NCBI GenBank assembly: GCA_017555465.1
Contig: JAFZGH010000200.1
Coordinates: forward strand, 1 to 28,030
Reading direction: 5' to 3'
Length of the DNA stretch: 28,030 nt
From: Akkermansia sp.
GTDB taxonomy: Bacteria; Verrucomicrobiota; Verrucomicrobiia; Verrucomicrobiales; Akkermansiaceae
The notes beneath the pieces are model-generated. The model was not told the DNA's origin. It did not search any database and worked only from the letters and a program-made list of their open reading frames with translations. Within the stretch, counting starts at the first letter, position 1. Every line of letters begins with the position of its first letter. The translations under genes and the position numbers were made by a program. Shown in pieces: positions 14,599-21,481 of the stretch.

Positions 14599-15483
14599 AT
14601 GAAAAGAGATTCCAAAGCCACATTCCGCAATTCTGACCTCGGACGCGCCAAACCCAAACGCCATTTCCTCAAGACTTTCGTAGACGACAACCTGAAGCAG
14701 AAGCGCCACCACTCCGACACCGGCCTCGTAGTGGACCGCACCAGCCCCACCACTGTGCTCCGCATCATCTTCGGGCTCATCGTGGTGCACCTGCTCGTCA
14801 TCGGCGGTGTGATGCTGCGCGGCAACATTGCCAAGAGCAGCAGCGGCCTGGCCGTGGTGCCCACCATCACCCCGCCGCCGGCCCTGCCTGCCCAGCCCGC
14901 CACTCCCCCCGCGGAACAACCGGTGCAACCTGCCGCCGTAGCTGTGGCAGAACCCGCTCCTGCACCAGCCCCTGCTGCAGCACCGACCCAGGAGGTACAC
15001 ATCACCCAGACCCCGGTGAACATGGAAGCCGTCACCCCTGCCACCGCCCAGCCGGCCACCCCGGCAGAGCCTGTGGCTGTGGAGCCCACCCCGGCCCCGG
15101 CAGCACCTGCCGAAGCCACCGTCAACACGCCTCACCACATCAAATCCGGTGAAACATGGGGACGCATTGCCGCCCAGTACGGCATTACCGAAGATGTACT
15201 CAAGGCAGCCAATCCCGGCATGGCCAATCAGGTCAACCTGCCCAGCGGTGCCTACCTGACCGTCCCGCTGCCCGCCGGTTCTGCTGCCGCGCAGGCCGCC
15301 CAGGCTGCCCAGCCAGTCGTGCAGGACACAGCCAAGTACCACGAAGTGAAGCGTGGTGAAAACCTGGGCCGCATTGCCCGCAAGTACAAGATTTCCCTCT
15401 CCAAGCTTCTCAAGCTCAACAATATGACCCAGGCAGATGCCAAGCGCCTGCGCGTGGGTCAGAAGCTCAAGGTCAGCGAATAA
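14599..15483 (+). CDS. Membrane-anchored protein with two LysM domains
   Basis: 294 residues from ATG 14599; the longer frame upstream overlaps murD out of frame and is rejected. A basic cytoplasmic N-terminus (to about 52) precedes one membrane helix (53-74), then a long proline- and alanine-rich linker (about 80-178) that could span the periplasm. Two LysM peptidoglycan-binding domains follow: 179-225 (HHIKSGETWGRIAAQYG) and 247-294 (YHEVKRGENLGRIARKY, ending GQKLKVSE). It should tether the inner membrane to the cell wall, perhaps at the septum, since it sits between murD and ftsW. It has no catalytic domain. The normal dcw order has no LysM gene here, so this may be a lineage-specific divisome accessory; that is inference. 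Confidence 0.88.
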   Translation: MKRDSKATFRNSDLGRAKPKRHFLKTFVDDNLKQKRHHSDTGLVVDRTSPTTVLRIIFGLIVVHLLVIGGVMLRGNIAKSSSGLAVVPTITPPPALPAQPATPPAEQPVQPAAVAVAEPAPAPAPAAAPTQEVHITQTPVNMEAVTPATAQPATPAEPVAVEPTPAPAAPAEATVNTPHHIKSGETWGRIAAQYGITEDVLKAANPGMANQVNLPSGAYLTVPLPAGSAAAQAAQAAQPVVQDTAKYHEVKRGENLGRIARKYKISLSKLLKLNNMTQADAKRLRVGQKLKVSE

Positions 15484-15497
15484 TTCCAGCCCGCTAC

Positions 15498-16646
15498 ATG
15501 ACCACCCGCGTCAGCATCATCAGCATCTGGGTATGCTTCATCCTCCTGCTTGTGCTAGGGGTGGTCATGGTTGCCAGCACCGGTACCTGCGTGCCCGGAC
15601 AGGATGAACTCCCCTGGCACGGCACCTTCCTGGGCAAGCAGTGCATGTTTGCCCTGGTGGGCATCGGGCTGGCTCTGTTTCTGAGCCGCATCGATTACCA
15701 CCTCTGGCGGCGTTTCGTAAAAATCGCGTGGATTATCTGCGTGATTCTGCTCATCTGCTGCTTCCTGCCCGGCATCGGCAAGCGCATCAACGGCGAAGCC
15801 CGCTGGATTAACCTGGGGCTCACCTTCCAGCCCAGTGAGCTGGCAAAAATCACCCTCATGCTCACCCTTGCCAACTGGTACACCACTTACCGCGAAATGG
15901 CGGGCACATTCTGGAAAGGTTTTGTGATTCCCGGTGCCATCCTCTTCGGGCTGCCGCTGCTGCTCATTCTGGTGGAAAAAGACATGGGCACCGCCGCTGC
16001 CCTGGCCATGTCCGGGTTCTGCGTGATGTTCGTATCCGGCACACGCTGGTGGCTGCTGCTGCTCTCCATGCTGGTGGGCGGCATCGTGCTGTATATGATG
16101 ATGACCGGCAGCGCCAACCGTATGATGCGTATTGAGGCCTGGTATGACCCACAGGCATTCAGCCAGGGCGCAGGCCGCCAGCAATGGATTGCCATCCTCG
16201 CCTTTGCCCGCGGTGGTCTCACCGGCGTAGGACTGGGCGACGGCATCGAGAAATACGGCAACCTGCCCTATGCCCACACTGACTTCATCTTTGCAGAAAT
16301 AGGCGAAGAATGGGGCTTTTTCGGCTCGGCAGGAGTGCTGATTCTCTTCACGATACTGACTATATCCGGCTTTGCACTGGCGGTGCAGACACACGATACC
16401 TTCGGCCGCATCTTTGCACTGGGGCTTTCCTGCACCATTTTCTGGCCCGCCATGCTCAACATGATGGTGGTCACCGCCATGCTGCCCAACACCGGTCTGC
16501 CCCTGCCCTTCATCAGCAGCGGCGGCACCAACCTCGTCTTTACCATCGCCTCCATCGGGCTGCTCACCAGCATCCAGCGCTACACGCCCATCATCCAGCA
16601 GAACTACTGGCCCACCCGCCGTCAACACGAAATCCAGGACTCATGA
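15498..16646 (+). CDS. ftsW: FtsW-type lipid II polymerase (SEDS glycosyltransferase)
   Basis: 382 residues with about ten membrane helices. FtsW polymerises glycan strands at the septum in partnership with the class B PBP encoded upstream. Family blocks visible: RINGEARWINLGLTFQPSELAKI, GMAGTFWK-like loop, LVEKDMGTAAAL, ARGGLTGVGLGDGIEKYGNLPYAHTDFIFAEIGEEWGF and NTGLPLPFISSGGTNL. It is called FtsW rather than RodA because of its place in the dcw cluster before murG. The stop overlaps the murG start (ATGA). Confidence 0.94.
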   Translation: MTTRVSIISIWVCFILLLVLGVVMVASTGTCVPGQDELPWHGTFLGKQCMFALVGIGLALFLSRIDYHLWRRFVKIAWIICVILLICCFLPGIGKRINGEARWINLGLTFQPSELAKITLMLTLANWYTTYREMAGTFWKGFVIPGAILFGLPLLLILVEKDMGTAAALAMSGFCVMFVSGTRWWLLLLSMLVGGIVLYMMMTGSANRMMRIEAWYDPQAFSQGAGRQQWIAILAFARGGLTGVGLGDGIEKYGNLPYAHTDFIFAEIGEEWGFFGSAGVLILFTILTISGFALAVQTHDTFGRIFALGLSCTIFWPAMLNMMVVTAMLPNTGLPLPFISSGGTNLVFTIASIGLLTSIQRYTPIIQQNYWPTRRQHEIQDS

Positions 16647-17731
16647 ACTCGGAAAAATCTCTCAACATCATCATCGCCTGCGGTGGCACAGGCGGCCACC
16701 TCTTCCCCGGCATTGCCGTGGCCCAGCAGCTCCGCAAAATGGGGCACCACCCGGTGCTGCTCATCTCCCGCAAGGAGGTGGATGCCGAAGCCTCCAGCAA
16801 ATACGGCGACCTGGAGTTCCACAGCATCCCCGCCATTGCCAAGCCCCCCACCCTCTCGCTGCGCATGCCGGGCTTCCTCTGGAAGCTTTTCACCACATAC
16901 ATGAGCTGCAAAAAGCTCATCCGCCGCGAAAAGGCCGATGCCGTGCTCGGCATGGGCGGATTCACCAGCCTGCCCCCCTGCAAAGCAGCCAAAGCTCTGG
17001 GACTGCGCGCCTATGTGCACGATTCCAACGCCATGCCCGGCAAATCCAACCGCCTTACCGCCCGCTGGTGCACCAAGGTGCTCGTGGGCATGCAGGAAGC
17101 AGTGCAGCACTTCCCCGGCAGCACCTGCGAGGTGGTCGGCACCCCGGTGCGCGATGAAATCCGCAACCTGCCCACCCAGACCGAAGCCCGCGAACGCCTC
17201 GGTCTGCCCGCCGATAAGCCGGTTATCCTCGTGACCGGCGGTTCCCAGGGGGCAAAGAATCTCAACAGCATGCTCATTGATGCGGCCAAGGCCGATACCG
17301 GCGTGCACTACCTGGTCATTGCCGGGCGGCTCGACTACGAGCGCGTGAACGGCCTTGCCGGCGGCGCACCGAACATCACGGTACTGGGCTTCTGCTCCGA
17401 CATGCCCGCCGCCTATGCTGCAGCCGATGGCGTGATTGCCCGCAGCGGAGCGAGCACCCTCACCGAGCTTTCCATCATCGGCAAAGCCACCCTGCTGGTA
17501 CCCTTCCCCTTTGCGGCAGATGACCACCAGACGCACAATGCCCTGGCCTTCTCCACCCGCGGCGCGGCCGTCCTCATCCAGCAGGCCGAGCTCACCACAG
17601 AAAAAGTGCACGATTTCGTGCACAACACCGTGCTGAACCCCGCCGCCCGCGAGGCCATGGAAAGCGCCATGCGCTCGCTCTCCCGCCCGGAAGCCGCCAG
17701 GGAAATCGCAGAAGCGATTTTGAGTGCATAG
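16643..17731 (+). CDS. murG: UDP-N-acetylglucosamine--N-acetylmuramyl-pentapeptide pyrophosphoryl-undecaprenol GlcNAc transferase
   Basis: 362 residues from ATG 16643, which overlaps the ftsW stop; the longer frame from 16310 runs inside ftsW and is rejected. MurG turns lipid I into lipid II. The N-terminal acceptor loop reads ACGGTGGHLFPGIAVAQ; further blocks are LGMGGFTSLPPCKAAKALG, HDSNAMPGKSNRL, VVGTPVRDEI, TGGSQGAKNLN, and the donor-site segment IARSGASTLTELSIIGKATLLVPFPFAADDHQTHNA. It is the last recognisable dcw gene here. No terminator is evident before the next gene. Confidence 0.95.
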   Translation: MNSEKSLNIIIACGGTGGHLFPGIAVAQQLRKMGHHPVLLISRKEVDAEASSKYGDLEFHSIPAIAKPPTLSLRMPGFLWKLFTTYMSCKKLIRREKADAVLGMGGFTSLPPCKAAKALGLRAYVHDSNAMPGKSNRLTARWCTKVLVGMQEAVQHFPGSTCEVVGTPVRDEIRNLPTQTEARERLGLPADKPVILVTGGSQGAKNLNSMLIDAAKADTGVHYLVIAGRLDYERVNGLAGGAPNITVLGFCSDMPAAYAAADGVIARSGASTLTELSIIGKATLLVPFPFAADDHQTHNALAFSTRGAAVLIQQAELTTEKVHDFVHNTVLNPAAREAMESAMRSLSRPEAAREIAEAILSA

Positions 17732-17759
17732 TGAATAAGGAATAGTGAATAGTATTCAC
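17728..17759 (+). repeat. ATAGTGAATA direct repeat and palindrome over a start codon
   Basis: ATAGTGAATA occurs at 17728-17737 and 17742-17751. The second copy opens a perfect palindrome, GTGAATA-G-TATTCAC (17745-17759), which contains the GTG start of the following gene. It could form a small hairpin that hides the start codon. Confidence 0.5.
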
Positions 17760-18197
17760 ATCAGTGTAACAGCACAACGGCTGGAGTTGCGCAGCGATGA
17801 CGGAGCGGTGCTCTTTGCCGCGCCATGCAGCACCGGAGCTGCCGGCACAGGCTGCGAGGAAGGCAGCGGCCGCACCCCGCTGGGGCGTTTCTGCATCTGC
17901 TCCAAGCACGGCGAAAATGCCCCGCTGCACACCGTGTTCCGCGCCCGCATCCCCGTGGGCACCTGGCCCGCCGCTGCGCAGGGGGAAGATGCCATCCTCG
18001 CCCGCATTCTCTGCCTGCACGGGCTGGAACCGCACAATGCCAACACCCGCGCCCGCTATATCTACATCCACGGCACAGCCGATACCGCCCGCCTCGGCAC
18101 CCCCGTTTCCCACGGCTGCATCCGGCTCTCCCCGCAGGATGCAGCCATTCTCTTCGACCTCGCCCCCCTTGGCACGCCAGTTATCATTGAGGCTTAG
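17745..18197 (+). CDS. L,D-transpeptidase (YkuD) domain protein without signal peptide
   Basis: 150 residues from GTG 17745. The YkuD catalytic signature is present as H109-G (YIYIHGTAD) and SHGCIR at 122-127 with nucleophile C125. L,D-transpeptidases make 3-3 cross-links in peptidoglycan or attach proteins to it, using tetrapeptide donors. The domain fills the whole protein: residue 5 onward already looks like the first strand (ISVTAQRLELRSDDG), leaving no signal peptide or membrane anchor. Either export is unconventional, the true start is further up with a frameshift (none seen), or the protein acts in the cytoplasm. It follows murG closely, which suggests co-transcription. A weak AAGGAA lies two bases before the GTG. 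Confidence 0.85.
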   Translation: MNSIHISVTAQRLELRSDDGAVLFAAPCSTGAAGTGCEEGSGRTPLGRFCICSKHGENAPLHTVFRARIPVGTWPAAAQGEDAILARILCLHGLEPHNANTRARYIYIHGTADTARLGTPVSHGCIRLSPQDAAILFDLAPLGTPVIIEA

Positions 18198-18237
18198 AGC
18201 CCGCCGGCCGCCGATTATGGCATGCGCTTCTGCGTGC

Positions 18238-18266
18238 TTTACATGGCTGCGGGTATGGGCTATAAT
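18238..18266 (+). promoter_or_regulatory. Near-consensus promoter giving a predicted leaderless mRNA
   Basis: TTTACA (18238-18243), 17-bp spacer and perfect TATAAT (18261-18266). The ATG of the aldo-keto reductase begins at 18273, seven bases after the -10 box, where transcription itself should begin. Confidence 0.7.
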
Positions 18267-18272
18267 TGAGGC

Positions 18273-19229
18273 ATGAAATACAGACGATGCGGACGCAGCG
18301 GGGTACTGCTGCCGGAAATATCACTGGGATTGTGGCACAACTTCGGCGGTGGGGACGACCGGGCGCAGAATGCGGCCATCATCGGCCGTGCACTGGAGCT
18401 GGGCATCTGCCACTTTGACCTGGCGGATAATTACGGCCCGCCTCCCGGTAGTGCGGAAGAACGCTTCGGCGACCTGCTGCAGCATGAGTTTGCCTGCCAC
18501 CGCGATGAAATGTTCATTGCCACCAAGGCGGGGCACCTCATGTGGCAGGGGCCGTATGGTGACTGGGGCAGCCGCAAGCATCTCATTGCCGGACTGAACC
18601 AGAGCCTGCGCCGCATGAAGCTGGATTATGTGGATGTATTCTACCACCACCGCCCCGACCCCGAAACGCCGATTGAGGAAACGGTTGAAGCGCTGGTGCA
18701 GATAGTGCGCAGCGGCAAGGCACTGTACGTGGGGCTTTCCAAATACCCGCCGGCACTCTTCAACCGCGCCTGCACACTGCTGGCAGAGGCACACGTGCCC
18801 TGCCTGCTGCACCAGTTCCGCTACAACCTGCTGGACCGCGCCTGCGAAACCGGCATGCTGCCCGCCGCCAAGGACCAGGGTGCCGGCAGCATCGTGTTCT
18901 CACCGCTGGCACAGGGCATGCTCACCGGCAAGTATCTGAACACCGCCACGCTACCCATCGGCTCGCGCGCCGAACGCAGCGATTCCATCTTCCTGGATGC
19001 CGCCAAGGTAGCCGCCGATGCCGAACGCGTGGCAAAGCTGCAAGCGCTGGCCAGCGAAGCAGGAATCCCCCTCACGCAACTGGCGCTGCGCTGGCTGCTG
19101 CAGCGCAATGGAGTGAGCAGCGTACTGGTGGGCGCACGCACCGTGGCCCAGCTGGAGGATTGCGCCGCCGCCAGCGGTTGCGAACCGCTGGACGAAGCAC
19201 TCATGAACCAGATAAACGAGCTCAGATAA
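18273..19229 (+). CDS. Aldo-keto reductase, YghZ/Gpr-like (L-glyceraldehyde 3-phosphate reductase type)
   Basis: 318 residues. It closely resembles E. coli YghZ: YRxCGRSGxxLPxxSLGLWHNFG at the start, FDLADNYGPPPGSAEERFG, STKAG-like IATKAGHLMWQGPYG, GSRKHLIAGLNQSLRRM and SPLAQGMLTGKYL. The catalytic tetrad is visible as D49, Y54, K85 and H125 or H126. YghZ reduces L-glyceraldehyde 3-phosphate and other aldehydes with NADPH and is often seen as a detoxifying enzyme; related proteins are annotated as potassium channel beta subunits. It heads an apparent operon with the GH16 gene 3 bases downstream. Substrate here is not known. Confidence 0.9.
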   Translation: MKYRRCGRSGVLLPEISLGLWHNFGGGDDRAQNAAIIGRALELGICHFDLADNYGPPPGSAEERFGDLLQHEFACHRDEMFIATKAGHLMWQGPYGDWGSRKHLIAGLNQSLRRMKLDYVDVFYHHRPDPETPIEETVEALVQIVRSGKALYVGLSKYPPALFNRACTLLAEAHVPCLLHQFRYNLLDRACETGMLPAAKDQGAGSIVFSPLAQGMLTGKYLNTATLPIGSRAERSDSIFLDAAKVAADAERVAKLQALASEAGIPLTQLALRWLLQRNGVSSVLVGARTVAQLEDCAAASGCEPLDEALMNQINELR

Positions 19230-19232
19230 ACG

Positions 19233-20150
19233 ATGCGCCACCTGCTCCTGACCTGTTGTCTGCTGGCAGCAGGAGTCACCATCGCCGATGTACCCCGGAC
19301 CCTGGAAGGGGGCTGGCGCTATGCCTGGGGTGATGAGTTCACCGGCAGCAAGCTGGACACCAGCAAGTGGAAGCATGAGCTGGGTGTTATCCGCAACCGC
19401 GATGCCATCCAGACCTACACGAAAGACTGCGTGAAAGTGCGCGGCGGCAAGCTTCTGCTCATCTCCAAGGCAAAAGAGACAAAAAACAGCAACTACAACC
19501 CCAGAAAGGAACACTGGACACACCAGATAAAAAGCATGCCTTACGCCAGCGGCTCGGTGACCACGCGCGACGTAAAGCATTTCCCCTGCCCCGGACGGCT
19601 GGAAATCCGCGCTAAAATACCCAAAGCAAAGGGAGTATGGCCAGCACTCTGGACCATGCATGTGAACCAGTACGGCTGGCCGGCCAATGGCGAGATTGAC
19701 ATTCTGGAGCACATCTCGCAGGAACCGGACACCTGCTACTCCCTCTTCCGCTGGGGGCACAACGGCGGCAGCCAGGAGCACAAAGTAATCCGCACCACCA
19801 GCATCCCGGATTACAGTAAGGACTTCCACACCTATGTGCTGGAATGGGATGAAGCAACCATGCGCATTCTCATCGACGGAAACGAGGTCAACAGCACCCC
19901 CATGAGCGCGGCAGACTACCCGGACGGCAACAACCCGCTGCGCACCCCCTGCTACCTCATCATGAACACAGCCATCGACGGCTGGGCAGAAGCGCCAGAC
20001 GCCTCGCAATATCCGGTGCAGTTCGAAATTGACTACGTGCGCTACTACACCAAGGGAGAAGCGGCCGACACGGCGGCAGAACCCGCAGATGATGATAAGC
20101 CCGCTAAGAAGAAGCGGAGCAAGAAGTCAAAGAAGAAAAATCGTCCGTAA
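19233..20150 (+). CDS. Secreted glycoside hydrolase family 16 enzyme
   Basis: 305 residues. Signal peptide MRHLLLTCCLLAAGVTIA, probably cleaved near residue 18. The GH16 signature E154-I-D-I-L-E159 is intact, giving nucleophile E154, helper D156 and acid/base E159. Surroundings fit the family: WRYAWGDEFTGSKLDTSKW, GRLEIRAKIPKAKGVWPALWTM, DFHTYVLEWDEATMRILIDG and FEIDYVRYY. GH16 enzymes cut beta-1,3 or beta-1,4 linkages in glucans or galactans, and in mucin-degrading gut bacteria some act on O-glycans; the sequence alone does not decide which. The last 35 or so residues are unusual: an acidic stretch (AADTAAEPADDDKP) followed by a lysine-rich tail (AKKKRSKKSKKKNRP), which may hold the enzyme to anionic surfaces. 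It ends directly against the next start codon. Confidence 0.92.
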   Translation: MRHLLLTCCLLAAGVTIADVPRTLEGGWRYAWGDEFTGSKLDTSKWKHELGVIRNRDAIQTYTKDCVKVRGGKLLLISKAKETKNSNYNPRKEHWTHQIKSMPYASGSVTTRDVKHFPCPGRLEIRAKIPKAKGVWPALWTMHVNQYGWPANGEIDILEHISQEPDTCYSLFRWGHNGGSQEHKVIRTTSIPDYSKDFHTYVLEWDEATMRILIDGNEVNSTPMSAADYPDGNNPLRTPCYLIMNTAIDGWAEAPDASQYPVQFEIDYVRYYTKGEAADTAAEPADDDKPAKKKRSKKSKKKNRP

Positions 20151-20588
20151 ATGGAATTCACCGACCCTTTTTCCTTCCGGCGCTTATTCAACCTTTCCAT
20201 GAGCTATGGCGGGGTGGTGTTTCTCATCCTGTGCCTGGGACCGCTGAAACCTCTGTTGGAAGCCCCCATTACCCCGGAACTGCTGCGCGAGGCCGCTGGC
20301 GGTATCGGCGCCTTATTGCCGGTGGGCATGGGGATTTCCGCCGTGGTCGCAGGTGTGGTGCGCAAGCTGCTGTTCCGTTACGGTGGCGTCAACAAGGCAA
20401 GCCTGTGGGCAATATTTCTGGTGGGCAGCTTCTGGCAGCTTCCGCTGAGCCTCGGTATCGCCTCCGCCGCAGCAGAACACGAACCCGGTGTGTGGATGCT
20501 GCCGCTGTACTTCACCGCAGGTGCCATGCTGGCCGCGGCTATTCTGGTAGCGGTGCTGTACAAGGGATTTCCACAAAGCCGCATGTGA
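20151..20588 (+). CDS. Membrane protein of unknown function
   Basis: 145 residues with four hydrophobic segments (about 19-36, 48-70, 84-107 and 115-137). It has short loops, a basic patch after the second helix (VVRKLLFRYGG), and no motif I recognise. Its ATG follows the GH16 stop codon with no gap, so the two are surely co-transcribed and probably translationally coupled. No terminator is obvious between it and the convergent gene 43 bases away. Confidence 0.75.
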   Translation: MEFTDPFSFRRLFNLSMSYGGVVFLILCLGPLKPLLEAPITPELLREAAGGIGALLPVGMGISAVVAGVVRKLLFRYGGVNKASLWAIFLVGSFWQLPLSLGIASAAAEHEPGVWMLPLYFTAGAMLAAAILVAVLYKGFPQSRM

Positions 20589-20631
20589 CCCCGGCTGTGA
20601 CAAAAGTGCAGGGAACGCCCAGGAATCCGTA

Positions 20632-21399
20632 TCAGCGCTGCATGAGCAGATTCACAGGGTTATAGAGCAAATCGCCCAGGCGGGCAGCCATGCGGTTGGC
20701 CTCTGCCACCGGAATGGCGGTGGAAACGTAGAAGGTGTACGGCAAATCCTCATTCCACTGCTTTCCTGCACCCACGCGGATTTCGGTCTTGGGCAGCTCT
20801 CCGCGCGTAGCAAATCCAAAGAGAGGACGCACCTCACAGCCGAAATACTCGGCCACCCGGTGGCGGGAAATATCGGTATCACACACTGTGATATGCGGGT
20901 AAAACCCTTTTGGCGGAAGCCCGGCCTTTGCAGCTTCACGAATCAGTCGGTATATGCTCTTATCTGCCACATTCTCCAGCGCAACGACTCGCTCACCGGA
21001 TTCTGCAAAGAGCAGCAGGTTCACAGCTGCACCTGACGGCACCCACGAGGGCTGCGACATGCAAGCCTTCACCACGGCGCGCACGATGAAATCAAAGAGC
21101 GAATAGCGGCGCTCCAGCAGTTTTTCGCACTGCACCGCAATAGGCAGGCTCACACGCGCCAGCGCCCCCACATTCACCGCGTTATCGTACACATAGTAGC
21201 CATCCTTTTCCGGGCGGGTAGGCTCCATGGCAAAGTCCCGCACCACCGTTCCACCCTGCCCCGCAACGACTGCATCGGGAGACACAACATCCGCAGCCAT
21301 AATGCGGCCTCGCGGGCCACTACCGCGAAGAACGGCCGGGTCAATACCCTTCTGGATGCAGATTTTACGGGCAAGCGGAGAAATAAGCATGGGTGGCAT
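20632..21399 (-). CDS. E2-like protein: E3-binding domain plus degenerate 2-oxoacid dehydrogenase acyltransferase core
   Basis: About 255 residues from ATG 21399 (ATG 21390 is possible). It starts directly with a peripheral subunit-binding domain: ISPLARKICIQKGIDP, then GSGPRGRIMAADV. An acyltransferase-like fold follows (RVSLPIAVQCEKLLERR, SLFDFIVRAVVKAC, then GERVVALENVADKS). E2 proteins shuttle acyl groups on a lipoyl-lysine and need an HxxxDG motif near the C-terminus. Here there is no lipoyl domain, and the region where DHRxxDG belongs reads STAIPVAEANRMAARLGDLL, without histidine or aspartate. Catalysis as an acyltransferase is therefore unlikely. It may be a structural or E3-recruiting relative, or a decaying copy. 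It lies 82 bases downstream of nagA on the same strand. An extension to 21462 is rejected because it runs through a hairpin. Confidence 0.8.
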   Translation of the reverse strand: MPPMLISPLARKICIQKGIDPAVLRGSGPRGRIMAADVVSPDAVVAGQGGTVVRDFAMEPTRPEKDGYYVYDNAVNVGALARVSLPIAVQCEKLLERRYSLFDFIVRAVVKACMSQPSWVPSGAAVNLLLFAESGERVVALENVADKSIYRLIREAAKAGLPPKGFYPHITVCDTDISRHRVAEYFGCEVRPLFGFATRGELPKTEIRVGAGKQWNEDLPYTFYVSTAIPVAEANRMAARLGDLLYNPVNLLMQR

Positions 21400-21433
21400 C
21401 AGCGTAAAAAATGAGTTGATAATCAGGGTAGCT

Positions 21434-21463
21434 GGTGCGGGGTGCATGGCAGCACCCCGCACC
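21434..21463 (-). terminator. Strong 12-bp hairpin between nagA and the E2-like gene
   Basis: GGTGCGGGGTGC (21434-21445) pairs perfectly with GCACCCCGCACC (21452-21463) with a six-base loop. No T-run follows on the minus strand, so it is more likely an RNA-stabilising or attenuating hairpin than an efficient intrinsic terminator. Confidence 0.55.
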
Positions 21464-21481
21464 GGAGATGTTGGTTCAGCT

